A DNA stretch of 49,410 nt from SAR202 cluster bacterium (GTDB taxonomy: Bacteria > Chloroflexota > Dehalococcoidia > Lucifugimonadales > UBA3495). Both the position numbers and the translations under genes were made by a program. Shown here one piece after another: positions 29,174-37,165 of this stretch (positions within the stretch are counted from its first letter, which is position 1; each line of letters opens with the position of its first letter). The notes beneath the pieces are model-generated. The model saw nothing but the letters and a program-made list of their open reading frames with translations. It ran no database searches and was not told where the DNA came from. Location of the stretch: assembly GCA_013204585.1 (NCBI GenBank), contig JABMNL010000015.1:1-49410 (forward strand). The letters run 5' to 3'.

Positions 29174-30028
29174 TCAACCAACCAGGGTCGGCGACCAGTT
29201 GTAAATCTTCATCAGCGTCCCGCCCATGAGCACCGAACGCTCTGAAGCCGAGAGTGTGTCCGTGACCCGGAACGCCTCGACGCCCTGCTCGTAGTTCAAC
29301 AATTCTACTGCACGGGTCCAGTCGGTACCCCACATGCATCGGTCGAAACCAAACGCGGCGAATACCTTGCCGAGGGGCTCCCAGATGTCCGCGTACGGGA
29401 ACGGCTGATGGGACAAGGTACCGGCTCCGGAAATCTTAATGGCCACGTTGTCACATGCCGCGAGCGAAATCACATTGGCCAAGTCGGCGAACGGTTCCGG
29501 CGGAGTTGGCGGTAGGAATGGCTGGGCCAGACCCACGTGGTCAATCACGATTCGAGTGTCTGGATTACGGCGGGCCAGTTCGAGTAGCAAAGGTAGCTTG
29601 CCCGAAGCCATAACATTCACCGGAATGCCGGCTTTTGCGCCAGCAGCGAGTATTTGATTTAAGCCCGGGTCATCGGCTTCGTATTCCTGGGCCGTGAGCA
29701 TGATACGGGCTCCGACCACACCCGGAGTCCCAGCCCACTCGGCAAAATCGTCGGCGACCGTCTCTGATTGCGGGTTCATTGGCTTGATTACGCCAAACCG
29801 TCCCGAATGTGCCGCATACACCTCCAGCGCATAGCTGGCATCGTAGCGATACAGGCTGAATGGGGAAATCAGTAAAGCCCCATCAACGCCGACCTCGTCC
29901 ATGGCCGCCACCATGTCATCGCCGGTAACCTCATCCGGGCCCTGCAAGAACCCGTTCCACGGACGTTCCGGGCTGTTCCGCTGGTAGGCATGTACTTGTA
30001 CGTCAATTGTGGGAGTCTGAGTTGCCAT
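29174..30028 (-). CDS. Amidohydrolase family 2 protein
   Basis: A 284-aa Amidohydro_2 family enzyme, shorter than the one at 17039. The metal motif is IDVQVHAY (residues 8-15), a variant of the usual DxHxH with Gln in place of the first His. Later blocks are GVVGARIMLT, RIVIDHVGLAQPF (about 158) and DRCMWGTDWTRA with the conserved Asp near residue 239. The altered first motif resembles members that use a single metal. GAGGAA precedes the ATG. It is encoded 84 nt downstream of the luciferase-like gene on the same strand, so the two are probably co-transcribed and may act on the same compound. Confidence 0.85.
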   Translation of the reverse strand: MATQTPTIDVQVHAYQRNSPERPWNGFLQGPDEVTGDDMVAAMDEVGVDGALLISPFSLYRYDASYALEVYAAHSGRFGVIKPMNPQSETVADDFAEWAGTPGVVGARIMLTAQEYEADDPGLNQILAAGAKAGIPVNVMASGKLPLLLELARRNPDTRIVIDHVGLAQPFLPPTPPEPFADLANVISLAACDNVAIKISGAGTLSHQPFPYADIWEPLGKVFAAFGFDRCMWGTDWTRAVELLNYEQGVEAFRVTDTLSASERSVLMGGTLMKIYNWSPTLVG

Positions 30029-30112
30029 CGTAATTCCTCTTTTCTTTCCAGAGATTTCCGTTTCGGCCGGGCTTTACCTAACCCATGGGCCCGTTTTTCA
30101 TTGAACCTGCCC

Positions 30113-31177
30113 CTACCATGATTTCAAGACCGGCAACACCTCTTCAGCAAAGAGCTTAAGGCCTCGTTCTGCAACATGGTAGGGCGTACCGCCGAACCGG
30201 AAGGAGACATTTAACTCAAAATCGCCAAGCAGGTTCCGGCGTTCCTCAAGTCCGCGCAAAATCTTGTCGGGCGTGCCCCAGCTCGCCGCTTTCATGAAAC
30301 CGTCCACCGCCCCAGGCAGACCGGTGGCACGTGCGATTTCGGCCTTCTGCTGGTAAGAGTCGTAGCCTTTTACGGATTTGAAATGGTCGCCGAGAAATTC
30401 GTAGTGATAGAAATTACTCTCGACAAACTTACCCTGGTATTGGCGCGCTTCTTCCTCGCATTGCGAAATATCGTCGCTACAGATGACGAACTCCGTCAGC
30501 ATTAAATTCGGCGGTACCGTGCCGTGAATTTCACGGTGCAAGGCGCGTCCACGCTCGATTCCCGGCAATCGCATCTCCCAGGGGCGGTCCGCAAACATGA
30601 TGATATGTGCGCCTAGCTTGGCCGCAGAGATAACCGATTCGTCACTGGATGCGACGGCGTAGATTCGACCGTCGAAGGAATGCTGCGGCCGGGGCCGTAA
30701 TTCCACCCGGGGTTGCTTGAAGTAGGGACCGTTGCCTTCCATAAATCCCGTCTTAAGGGCCTCGACAATCATGGGTGCCGCTTCATCGAACCGTCCCCGA
30801 GACTCGTCCATGCTGAGGTTGAAGGCCTCGAATTCACGCCGTGCAAGACCGCGCCCGAACCCGAGTCGGAGGCGACCATTGCTCAACAGGTCGAGAACGG
30901 CAGCATTTTCGGCAACACGTAGCGGGTCATGCCAGGGAAGGATCACGGCAGCCGTCCCCACATCGATATTCGGATACTTGGCTGCCAGGTGGGTCATTAA
31001 CTGGATGTTGTCCGGCACGAAGGAGTAGTCATTGAAATGGTGCTCTGCCGACCAAAGGCAATCGAACCCCGAATCGGCGGCAAGCCCCGCAAGGCGAAGC
31101 TCCTCCTCCCACATCTGACCGTCCGACCCTTCTTCCCAGCCGTAACTCGAGAAGATCATCATCATTCCGACGTCCAT
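30113..31177 (-). CDS. Luciferase-like (LLM class) flavin-dependent oxidoreductase
   Basis: A 354-aa TIM-barrel oxidoreductase of the bacterial luciferase class, using reduced FMN or F420. Diagnostic stretches are GFDCLWSAEHHFNDYSF (about residues 34-50), DVGTAAVILPWHDPLRVAENAAVLDLLSNGRLRLGFGRGL (about 74-113) and a C-terminal GTPDKILRGLEE. The ATG at 31175-31177 follows AAGGAG by 7 nt; the frame continues upstream without such a site. It is probably the first gene of a pair with the amidohydrolase at 29174. The substrate is unknown; members oxidise alkanesulfonates, nitrilotriacetate and long-chain compounds. Confidence 0.88.
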   Translation of the reverse strand: MDVGMMMIFSSYGWEEGSDGQMWEEELRLAGLAADSGFDCLWSAEHHFNDYSFVPDNIQLMTHLAAKYPNIDVGTAAVILPWHDPLRVAENAAVLDLLSNGRLRLGFGRGLARREFEAFNLSMDESRGRFDEAAPMIVEALKTGFMEGNGPYFKQPRVELRPRPQHSFDGRIYAVASSDESVISAAKLGAHIIMFADRPWEMRLPGIERGRALHREIHGTVPPNLMLTEFVICSDDISQCEEEARQYQGKFVESNFYHYEFLGDHFKSVKGYDSYQQKAEIARATGLPGAVDGFMKAASWGTPDKILRGLEERRNLLGDFELNVSFRFGGTPYHVAERGLKLFAEEVLPVLKSW

Positions 31178-31282
31178 ACAAACACTCCTTGTTTCAATCA
31201 AGCCAACCGACCAGGCAGGCAACCCAAGCAACCACCCCAGGCAAGCCCCATCAGTGAACCGGGATTATATACCGGATAACAA

Positions 31283-31316
31283 AAGCGCCCCAGACCACTA
31301 TGGGTCTAAGGCGCTT
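31283..31316 (-). terminator. Hairpin terminator after the Gfo/Idh/MocA gene
   Basis: Imperfect stem AAGCGCCCCAGACC with GGGTCTAAGGCGCTT; on the minus strand it is followed by TTTTG. It lies just beyond the degenerate RNA-gene end at 31327-31353. Confidence 0.7.
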
Positions 31317-31326
31317 GTATTTGGAT

Positions 31327-31353
31327 TGGTGGAGACGGGGAAGGGTTGGGTGT
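31327..31353 (-). repeat. Degenerate tmRNA/tRNA 3'-end copy
   Basis: On the minus strand this ends TTCCCCGTCTCCACCA and matches the junction at 35095-35121 at about 19 of 27 positions, including the last 14 exactly. It keeps an acceptor end with CCA but not the T-loop. Like the second copy it is followed within 15 nt by a terminator. It may be the remnant of an earlier integration at the same type of site. Confidence 0.45.
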
Positions 31354-31383
31354 GATGGTCCGGTTACACTCCCCACAATCGCC

Positions 31384-32481
31384 TCAGGCGACAGGTAGCT
31401 CCCGGCCTGTATCCGACGCCTCTTTAATCGTATCGAGGAAGCGATGCAGGTCAACAGCGGTATCGAACGTTGGTAGGCGGCTCTGTCCCGTCCGGATTGC
31501 TTCGGCGAACAGGGCATACATCTGCCCCACGTTGAACGGATCACCTTTGGGGAAGTCGTCCGGGACGTATACGAAACGATCGGGTATGGTCAGGTCCTGC
31601 AACTCGTGGCTTCCCTGTGCGCCTTGCACGCGTAACATCTCACCGCGCTGAGACGAGACGCTCCCGGTGGTGACTATGGTGCCTTCTCGACCGTAAATCT
31701 CCATTCGGAAGCCGCTGCCGGCCCAAGGCACTGCTCCGACATGAACCGACGCCGCCGCGCCGCGCTCTAGCTGTCCGGACACTCGCACGTTATCCGGAGA
31801 GGTGGCTGCCACAAACTGCTGAGTATCGGTCTCGTAGATTTGCTGTACCTGGGTAGTGACCATGCACGCCACTCGTTTGAAGTCTCCCAGCACAAAGCGC
31901 AAGGCGTCAATCACGTGTCCGTTGGCGATGGTCAGGGTGTTTGCGCCTTGGCTGGCGTCGAGATTCCAATTGCGGCTGGAAGGACGCTGCAAGGCACCGT
32001 CACGCATGGTGGTGACCTGGCAGGACAGCACCTCGCCCATGTAGCCAGTGTCAATCAGTTCCTTGATATATAGCAATGCGGGGCTGACCCGAGATTGCAG
32101 ACCGACCACCGTCTGGACCCCTTTGGCCCGAGCAAGCGTCGCCAGTTCTTCGGCTTCGGCGGTTGTTCGGCCCAGCGGCCACTCGGTGTAAACGTGCTTG
32201 CCTGCTTCGATGGCGGCCTTAGTTGGCTCATAGTGCAATGGCACCCGCACTACCACGGCCACTGCGTCAATTTCTGGCGACGCCACCATTTCCCGGAAAT
32301 CGTGGAAGGCGAACTTCGCGCCAAAAGCTTTACGCGCCTCTTCCGCGCTCTCCGACCGGGAGGTGCAGACCGCGGTAAGCTCGACATCTGGACTGGCTAG
32401 TAACGCCGGGTAGTGCGACTGGGATGACCAGGTCGAGCTAACGTTAGCTCCCACAAACCCCAAACGAATCTTATTTGCCAT
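31384..32481 (-). CDS. Gfo/Idh/MocA family oxidoreductase
   Basis: A 365-aa NAD(P)-dependent dehydrogenase of the glucose-fructose oxidoreductase type. The Rossmann motif is IRLGFVGANVSSTWS (residues 5-19), followed by VELTAVCTSR and DAVAVVVRVPLHYEPTKAAIEAGKHVY. The usual EKP motif with a catalytic or cofactor-contacting Lys reads EWP here (100-102), so the chemistry may differ from the standard family. The C-terminal alpha/beta domain is of the normal length. AAGGAG precedes the ATG by 8 nt. It is divergent from the alpha/beta hydrolase gene at 32679, sharing a 197-nt intergenic region. Confidence 0.87.
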   Translation of the reverse strand: MANKIRLGFVGANVSSTWSSQSHYPALLASPDVELTAVCTSRSESAEEARKAFGAKFAFHDFREMVASPEIDAVAVVVRVPLHYEPTKAAIEAGKHVYTEWPLGRTTAEAEELATLARAKGVQTVVGLQSRVSPALLYIKELIDTGYMGEVLSCQVTTMRDGALQRPSSRNWNLDASQGANTLTIANGHVIDALRFVLGDFKRVACMVTTQVQQIYETDTQQFVAATSPDNVRVSGQLERGAAASVHVGAVPWAGSGFRMEIYGREGTIVTTGSVSSQRGEMLRVQGAQGSHELQDLTIPDRFVYVPDDFPKGDPFNVGQMYALFAEAIRTGQSRLPTFDTAVDLHRFLDTIKEASDTGRELPVA

Positions 32482-32678
32482 GAAGCAGGCTCCTTAAAGT
32501 GAGTGTATCCCGCAGAATTCTAGAGTCGGTGGCCTCACGCGTCAATTGCTGACGCCGAGGTAGAACCAAAGATGCAACTTGAACTCCGCATAATTCACCC
32601 CGTGAGTAGTATATTAGGCAAACGACGAACAGAAAGCTTCAACTTCATCTTGCGACTAGCTTATGGAGGACAATCACC

Positions 32679-33431
32679 ATGCCATTCTACGAAAGAGGTT
32701 CCGTCCGTATTCACTACGAAGAGGTCGGCTCTGGATTCCCCCTGCTAATCATCCCAGGGGGCGGGCTAAATGCCGCGCTATCATCGTTGCAGACATCGGT
32801 GCCTTTCAACCCGATGGAGACGTACAAAGATGACTTTCGCTGTATCAGCGCTGACCTGCGCAACTCCAATCTTGGCCAGTCCAGCGGCCCACTCGAAATC
32901 GACCGCCCATGGGACTCCTATTCTGATGACCACCTTGGGCTGATGGATGAACTCGGCATCAAAGAGTTCTTGGTCATGGGCTTCTGCATCGGTGGGCCGA
33001 TGATTCACAACCTACTCAGGCTGGCCCCAGAGCGTGTCGTCGCGGCGGCGCTGATGCAACCCAGTGGATTCAATCCTCAGCATCCCGACCTGTTCTACCA
33101 GAACAACATAAAGGGATGGGGGCCGCCGCTTTGCGAGAAGCGCCCTGAAGTAACGATGGACACGGTCCATGACTTCCTTACCAGCATGTACACCGACCGC
33201 GCCGACTTCGTTTTCACCGTTTCACGCGATTTCGTGCGTGCGCTGCAGACGCCACTGCTGATAGCGCCCGACGACGTGCCCGCGCACCCCTACGAGGCCG
33301 CGATGGAGGTCGCCAACCTCGCTCCGAACTCCGAAGTGACAATTTATCCATGGAAAGATTCGCAGGCGCACATCGATGAGGTAGTTGAGCACGCACGGCG
33401 GTTCCTCAAGGAGCACGAACCCACCAAATAG
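32679..33431 (+). CDS. Alpha/beta hydrolase with Cys at the nucleophile position
   Basis: A 250-aa alpha/beta hydrolase. The oxyanion-hole strand is LLIIPGGGL (22-30), and the nucleophile elbow reads MGFCIGG (100-106), with Cys103 where most enzymes have Ser. The probable acid is in IAPDDVP (Asp198/199) and the His in AHIDE (His231). Cys nucleophiles are known in dienelactone hydrolases, but the rest of the sequence follows the general haloalkane/ester hydrolase pattern. GGAGG lies 9 nt before the ATG. It is divergent from the Gfo/Idh/MocA gene and converges on MmgE/PrpD. Confidence 0.85.
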   Translation: MPFYERGSVRIHYEEVGSGFPLLIIPGGGLNAALSSLQTSVPFNPMETYKDDFRCISADLRNSNLGQSSGPLEIDRPWDSYSDDHLGLMDELGIKEFLVMGFCIGGPMIHNLLRLAPERVVAAALMQPSGFNPQHPDLFYQNNIKGWGPPLCEKRPEVTMDTVHDFLTSMYTDRADFVFTVSRDFVRALQTPLLIAPDDVPAHPYEAAMEVANLAPNSEVTIYPWKDSQAHIDEVVEHARRFLKEHEPTK

Positions 33432-33482
33432 CGGGAATTCCGACTGCTACCTGGGTTGCTAAAGATGGGCTAACTCAGCCGA

Positions 33483-34886
33483 CTACGCCTGCTTAACGGT
33501 TAGCTGAGTGAGACGGTCGGCCCGGTCATGTTGGTCGAGGTCGCGGCAGGTCGCAATAATCTCTTCGAACTGTGACGCTGGAATTGGCAGCCCTGGGATA
33601 ACGTCGCGAATTCGTCGGGCCTCCTCCTCGAAGTCCCACATGAATTCGCGCCCGGTGGACTGCTTCGTATAGGTCTTGCCATCTTTGGTGAAGACTGTGA
33701 TTCTTGGCCCGAAGAGCGTCATATCATGCGACGGAATGATTGTTACCCGGTGCATTAGGTCCAGTACCTCTGGCGGGTCGCCAGCGTCGTCCGCCGCTCC
33801 CATCTGCTGAGACCGCAGCACCGGAAAACCTCGCTGGACTACGCCGTACGCGGTGTAGTACTTGGTGCCGCCTGCTCGCGCCTCCCCGTCTTCCCGTCGG
33901 CTCGGGAATGCCGGGCTGGGATACTGGGTCTCTAGCCAGTTGACCACCGCCTCGACCCGCTCGACGTCCTCATATCGAATGTCGTGCTCGGTACAGAGCT
34001 GTGCGGTGACGTCGACGTGGGCAATGTTGTAACCGGCCGTTGAGTAGATGCGGTAGAGGGTTTCGAGGAACATCCAGTCCCGTCCCAATCCCGTGGTGAT
34101 TTTGTCCAGGCTAGTCTGGGTGTCGCCGACAAAGCTGTAGGTCAGTCGGCCTTGGTTGTTGCCGGTGTAGGCGTGATAGAAGCCCGCATCACCTTCGAGA
34201 GTTGTGTCCCCTCCGACGTGTCCCGTATGCGCCAGCGCCACTGCCAGCATGGCGTTACGCACCGCAGCCCCCTCGCGCAGAGCGCGGCCCCCGACACGAG
34301 GCCCTTCGAGGTTGCCTGCCGCCAGGTGGACGCACAGGGCAATCGTGCTGTTCACCTCATCTTCAGTTAGGTTCAGCATCTTGGCAGCAGCAATGGCTGG
34401 GCCAAAGATGCCAAACACCGGACCGGCGTGAAAACCGCGCGACATCACGGTTGGTATGAAATCCGACGCCAACCGTTCCATAACCTCGTAGCCAGCGGCG
34501 ACCCCAGTTAAGAACTCCCGGCCAGAGGCACCGGCAGATTCCGCAGCCGCGAAGGCACCCGGCAGTATGCTGGTGCCCGGGTGGGTGAGCATGCGGAAGG
34601 AATCCAACTTACCGCCAAGCATGGCCATCTCGGCATTGGCAAAGGCGGCTCCACCCTTGGTCACCATCGTTCCGTCCACCATGACCGTAGCACCGTGGCT
34701 CACACCAGATTCCTCGGCGGTTATGATCTGAATGGCCTGCTGACCGGCCGATGTCTGAGAGCCAAGGAGAACGGAAGCGAGACTGTGCAGCGTGACCCCC
34801 TTGGCCCGATCGACCACCGCGGGCGGAAGATCGTCATAGCGTAGTCCCACGACCCACTGCGCAAGTTGCCGGCTGAGAGATACCAT
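33483..34886 (-). CDS. MmgE/PrpD family protein
   Basis: A 467-aa protein of the MmgE/PrpD family, which includes 2-methylcitrate dehydratase, cis-aconitate decarboxylase and related lyases. Landmarks are LAQWVVGLRYDDLPPAVVDRAKG at the N-terminus, the GGAAFANAEMAMLGG helix, HPGTSILPGAFAAAE near residue 98 and GFHAGPVFGIFGPAIAAAKMLNL around residues 146-168. The start ATG at 34884-34886 follows GGAGG by 5 nt; upstream codons are in frame but lack a site. It sits between two tmRNA-end-like sequences (31327 and 35095). The actual substrate, probably a tricarboxylate or similar, is unknown. Confidence 0.88.
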   Translation of the reverse strand: MVSLSRQLAQWVVGLRYDDLPPAVVDRAKGVTLHSLASVLLGSQTSAGQQAIQIITAEESGVSHGATVMVDGTMVTKGGAAFANAEMAMLGGKLDSFRMLTHPGTSILPGAFAAAESAGASGREFLTGVAAGYEVMERLASDFIPTVMSRGFHAGPVFGIFGPAIAAAKMLNLTEDEVNSTIALCVHLAAGNLEGPRVGGRALREGAAVRNAMLAVALAHTGHVGGDTTLEGDAGFYHAYTGNNQGRLTYSFVGDTQTSLDKITTGLGRDWMFLETLYRIYSTAGYNIAHVDVTAQLCTEHDIRYEDVERVEAVVNWLETQYPSPAFPSRREDGEARAGGTKYYTAYGVVQRGFPVLRSQQMGAADDAGDPPEVLDLMHRVTIIPSHDMTLFGPRITVFTKDGKTYTKQSTGREFMWDFEEEARRIRDVIPGLPIPASQFEEIIATCRDLDQHDRADRLTQLTVKQA

Positions 34887-35047
34887 ACTTGCCTCCGATA
34901 AACTGCTGAAGTTTTGCTCCTCGTCATGCGATTGACGACGCGGGTAGTCTACCCCAAACACGCTCGGAGGCCCACTACCCTATGCCAACAGCAGAATAGG
35001 CATTTCAACTCCAGAAATGGCAATCAGCGGGGTAGTCTTAATAAAAG

Positions 35048-35082
35048 AGAAGCCCCAAGCTCTAAATGAGCCTGAGGCTTCT
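35048..35082 (-). terminator. Terminator of the interrupted RNA gene
   Basis: An imperfect stem (AGAAGCC with GGCTTCT plus an inner AGCTC/GAGCC part) 12 nt past the CCA end at 35095; on the minus strand CTTTTATT follows. This is the expected native terminator of the tmRNA/tRNA gene. Confidence 0.65.
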
Positions 35083-35094
35083 GCTTTGTGTTTC

Positions 35095-35121
35095 TGGTGG
35101 AGACGGGGGAGAGTTGAACTC
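35095..35121 (-). other. Island junction (att) in the 3' end of a tmRNA/tRNA gene
   Basis: On the minus strand the 27 nt read as T-loop GAGTTCAACTC, then CCCCCGTCTCCACCA. CGTCTCC followed by ACCA matches the 3' acceptor strand of tmRNAs that begin GGGGACG. The fragment is followed by a terminator but upstream the T-stem partner and whole gene body are absent, so only the 3' end remains here. This is what integration of an element into an RNA gene leaves at the end away from the reconstituted gene. The intact gene is predicted beyond 49410. tRNA rather than tmRNA is possible. Confidence 0.65.
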
Positions 35122-35201
35122 GGCCTGAAACACGGATTGGTCGTGTTGGTGGCGTCGAGTCTGCTTGGGACCTATTCGTTTTCAACTAGGCCCTGAGCAT
35201 T

Positions 35202-36128
35202 TCATTCATTCGCAATCCCAAATACTTCATTGAGCGAATCAAAATACTCTTTCTTCCTAGCAGGACTAGCTTTTTCTTGGTTAAGGAGACGCCAACGGAC
35301 CGCAGGTAATTCCTCTACTCCTTGCAAGTCCAACAGCGACCAATCCGGCTCACCTCGCTGAAATGATAATAAAAAGTCTCGGTGGGCCTGAGGCATCCCC
35401 CCCACTATCGTTGCTATAAGCTGCTTTCTAGTGTCGAGAAGTTCCTCAAGTTTGACAGGTACTTCGGTCATTCCGACGAACCCATTCTCGAATTCTTGGG
35501 ATATATCCTTCAGGTTTGGCGCAAGAATTTCGGCTAAGGGTCGATCACTGCTTAGAAGGTAGACCACGAAAGCGCGACGAAGGTCATCACTGATTCCTTC
35601 TTTTGACATCAGCAGATTTACGTCGAACAAATCACGAGGATGTTGGCGGTCTAAGGCCGCTACAATTTTACCAGCGTAAAGGTCGTTGAAAGACACCACC
35701 TGCATTTCAGCGAATCCAAAAAGATCCGAGACACGGGATGATACGGCTCTAGTCTCCGGGTCGTAGACGCAGCCTCTCAGAACCGGATTTACCTCCACTT
35801 TAATCTGCGCTTCGAGGTTTCGGACGTACAGTTTGTCCACTGTTTTTTCGGGAAGAAGGACGCCCTCGTGAATTTGAATATTTGGCAGTCCACCTTTGAC
35901 CTTCTCGGAAATCTCTTTGAGAATAGCTTCGATGCCTTTAAGTGATGGCATCCGGTCGCCCACCGGTAAATAGGTCAAGTCGATATCAACAGACAAACGC
36001 GGCATCTCACGGACAAAGAGATTGATTGCTGTTCCGCCTTTCAGAGCGAATCTACTTTGTTCTCCAATGAATGGGAGGACCCGCACTAACAGATCGACTT
36101 GACGACGATATTTTTCTTCAAACGCCAT
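35202..36128 (-). CDS. AbiEii-type nucleotidyltransferase toxin
   Basis: A 308-aa toxin of the AbiEii/AbiGii nucleotidyltransferase family, which in known systems stops growth by nucleotidylating a target (tRNA for some members) and gives abortive phage resistance. The fold signature is ALKGGTAINLFV (28-39, GGT at 31-33) followed by the metal motif SVDIDLTYL (46-54, DID at 48-50), and KIVAALDRQHPRDLFDVNLL carries the later conserved residues. Its start overlaps the antitoxin gene by 11 nt, giving coupled translation. Second gene of the pair. The C-terminal VEELPAVRWRLLN block is common in the family. Confidence 0.92.
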   Translation of the reverse strand: MAFEEKYRRQVDLLVRVLPFIGEQSRFALKGGTAINLFVREMPRLSVDIDLTYLPVGDRMPSLKGIEAILKEISEKVKGGLPNIQIHEGVLLPEKTVDKLYVRNLEAQIKVEVNPVLRGCVYDPETRAVSSRVSDLFGFAEMQVVSFNDLYAGKIVAALDRQHPRDLFDVNLLMSKEGISDDLRRAFVVYLLSSDRPLAEILAPNLKDISQEFENGFVGMTEVPVKLEELLDTRKQLIATIVGGMPQAHRDFLLSFQRGEPDWSLLDLQGVEELPAVRWRLLNQEKASPARKKEYFDSLNEVFGIANE

Positions 36129-36969
36129 ATAGGTCTTTCGGTACCGTGATCAAGTATTCTTTATCCAACTTGCCTCCTGGGACTACCATGCGTTTCCCTG
36201 TTCCGAAGTCGATGGGCCCTTTGTCGATATGCGTTAGCCAGCTAAATCCATGTCTCTCAGCAAACCAAAAAAACAGTCGTTTTACTTTCACACTATGGCA
36301 ATCTTCGAGCAATATCTGCAGGTGATTGGGCCGGAGCGTTCGCAACCCTTCCATCATCATGTCAACCTGATGAAAAGTTTCTTTTCGAGGTATTTGGTCC
36401 AATAGCTCTAAGATAGCGCGTTCGGGCGCGGATGAAGTTAGTGGCCAATTCCACTGGCCCCAAGATTGGCGGATAAAGCCGATGTGATCGACGTCGTTTG
36501 AATTGGTAACGCCAGCCACAGTTCTTTCGTTCAGGTTGCTCCCACCTGACGGGATGGACGACTCTCGAAACAGTCTTCTTGCATTGTGAAATTCAAATCG
36601 CGTATCGATTCTGATCTTCCTGGTCCATTCACCTAAAGGTTTGTCACTATAAAGATGAACTTCCTGAGTGCTTGGAGATACAGGGATGTAGTGAGCAAAA
36701 CCTTGGAGCTCAAGCGCCGACCTACCGCCCACCACAACGGGGATATCCAAGAGAGATTGCAGCGAGATTACAATGTGTTGCCATTGTAATTCGCCGCTTG
36801 GTCGACGGTAGATTCCTCTGCCCGGATGTTCCAGCCAACCTGAAGCAACATACTGACTGAGAAGCGACCGAGAATAGCCGTGTGCCTGCATCCAGGTCGC
36901 ATCAACAAGTAGCCCTTCCGGAACAAGACGTTGGAGTTGGTTTAATTTTTGCCCTTTTTGCTCAGTCAA
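36118..36969 (-). CDS. AbiEi-type antitoxin and repressor
   Basis: A 283-aa antitoxin of the AbiEi family that neutralises AbiEii and represses its own promoter. The N-terminal winged-helix part reads ATWMQAHGYSRSLLSQYVASGWLEHPGRGIYRRPSG (about residues 24-60) and is followed by the long C-terminal domain with VVVGGRSALELQGFAHYIP. First gene of the pair, read before the toxin, with an 11-nt overlap. Repeated ATAAACCAATAT sequence sits directly upstream and fits binding by this protein. Confidence 0.9.
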   Translation of the reverse strand: MTEQKGQKLNQLQRLVPEGLLVDATWMQAHGYSRSLLSQYVASGWLEHPGRGIYRRPSGELQWQHIVISLQSLLDIPVVVGGRSALELQGFAHYIPVSPSTQEVHLYSDKPLGEWTRKIRIDTRFEFHNARRLFRESSIPSGGSNLNERTVAGVTNSNDVDHIGFIRQSWGQWNWPLTSSAPERAILELLDQIPRKETFHQVDMMMEGLRTLRPNHLQILLEDCHSVKVKRLFFWFAERHGFSWLTHIDKGPIDFGTGKRMVVPGGKLDKEYLITVPKDLYGV

Positions 36970-36990
36970 GCTTTACAATACACCTTTTCC

Positions 36991-37066
36991 ATAAACCAAT
37001 ATAGTTTATATTAACAGTTTAATGTATAGCCACACTGTACTAAAAGTACCAAATATAAACCAATAT
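36991..37066 (-). promoter_or_regulatory. AbiE promoter with repeated operator
   Basis: Two copies of ATAAACCAATAT (36991-37002 and 37055-37066, 64 nt apart) flank a candidate minus-strand promoter: TTGGTA (complement at 37047-37052), 18-nt spacer, TATACA (complement at 37023-37028). The first copy also forms ATAAAC-N7-GTTTAT. Known AbiEi proteins bind repeats at their promoter, so this is a plausible autoregulatory operator. Confidence 0.5.
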
Positions 37067-37165
37067 GACCCTTGCTAGTCACATAAATGCGAAAATCGCC
37101 AAAAGGAGAATGAGGCAATGAAGATAACAAATGAACCAGATAGTCCGAAGTTGACTTAGATTCCC

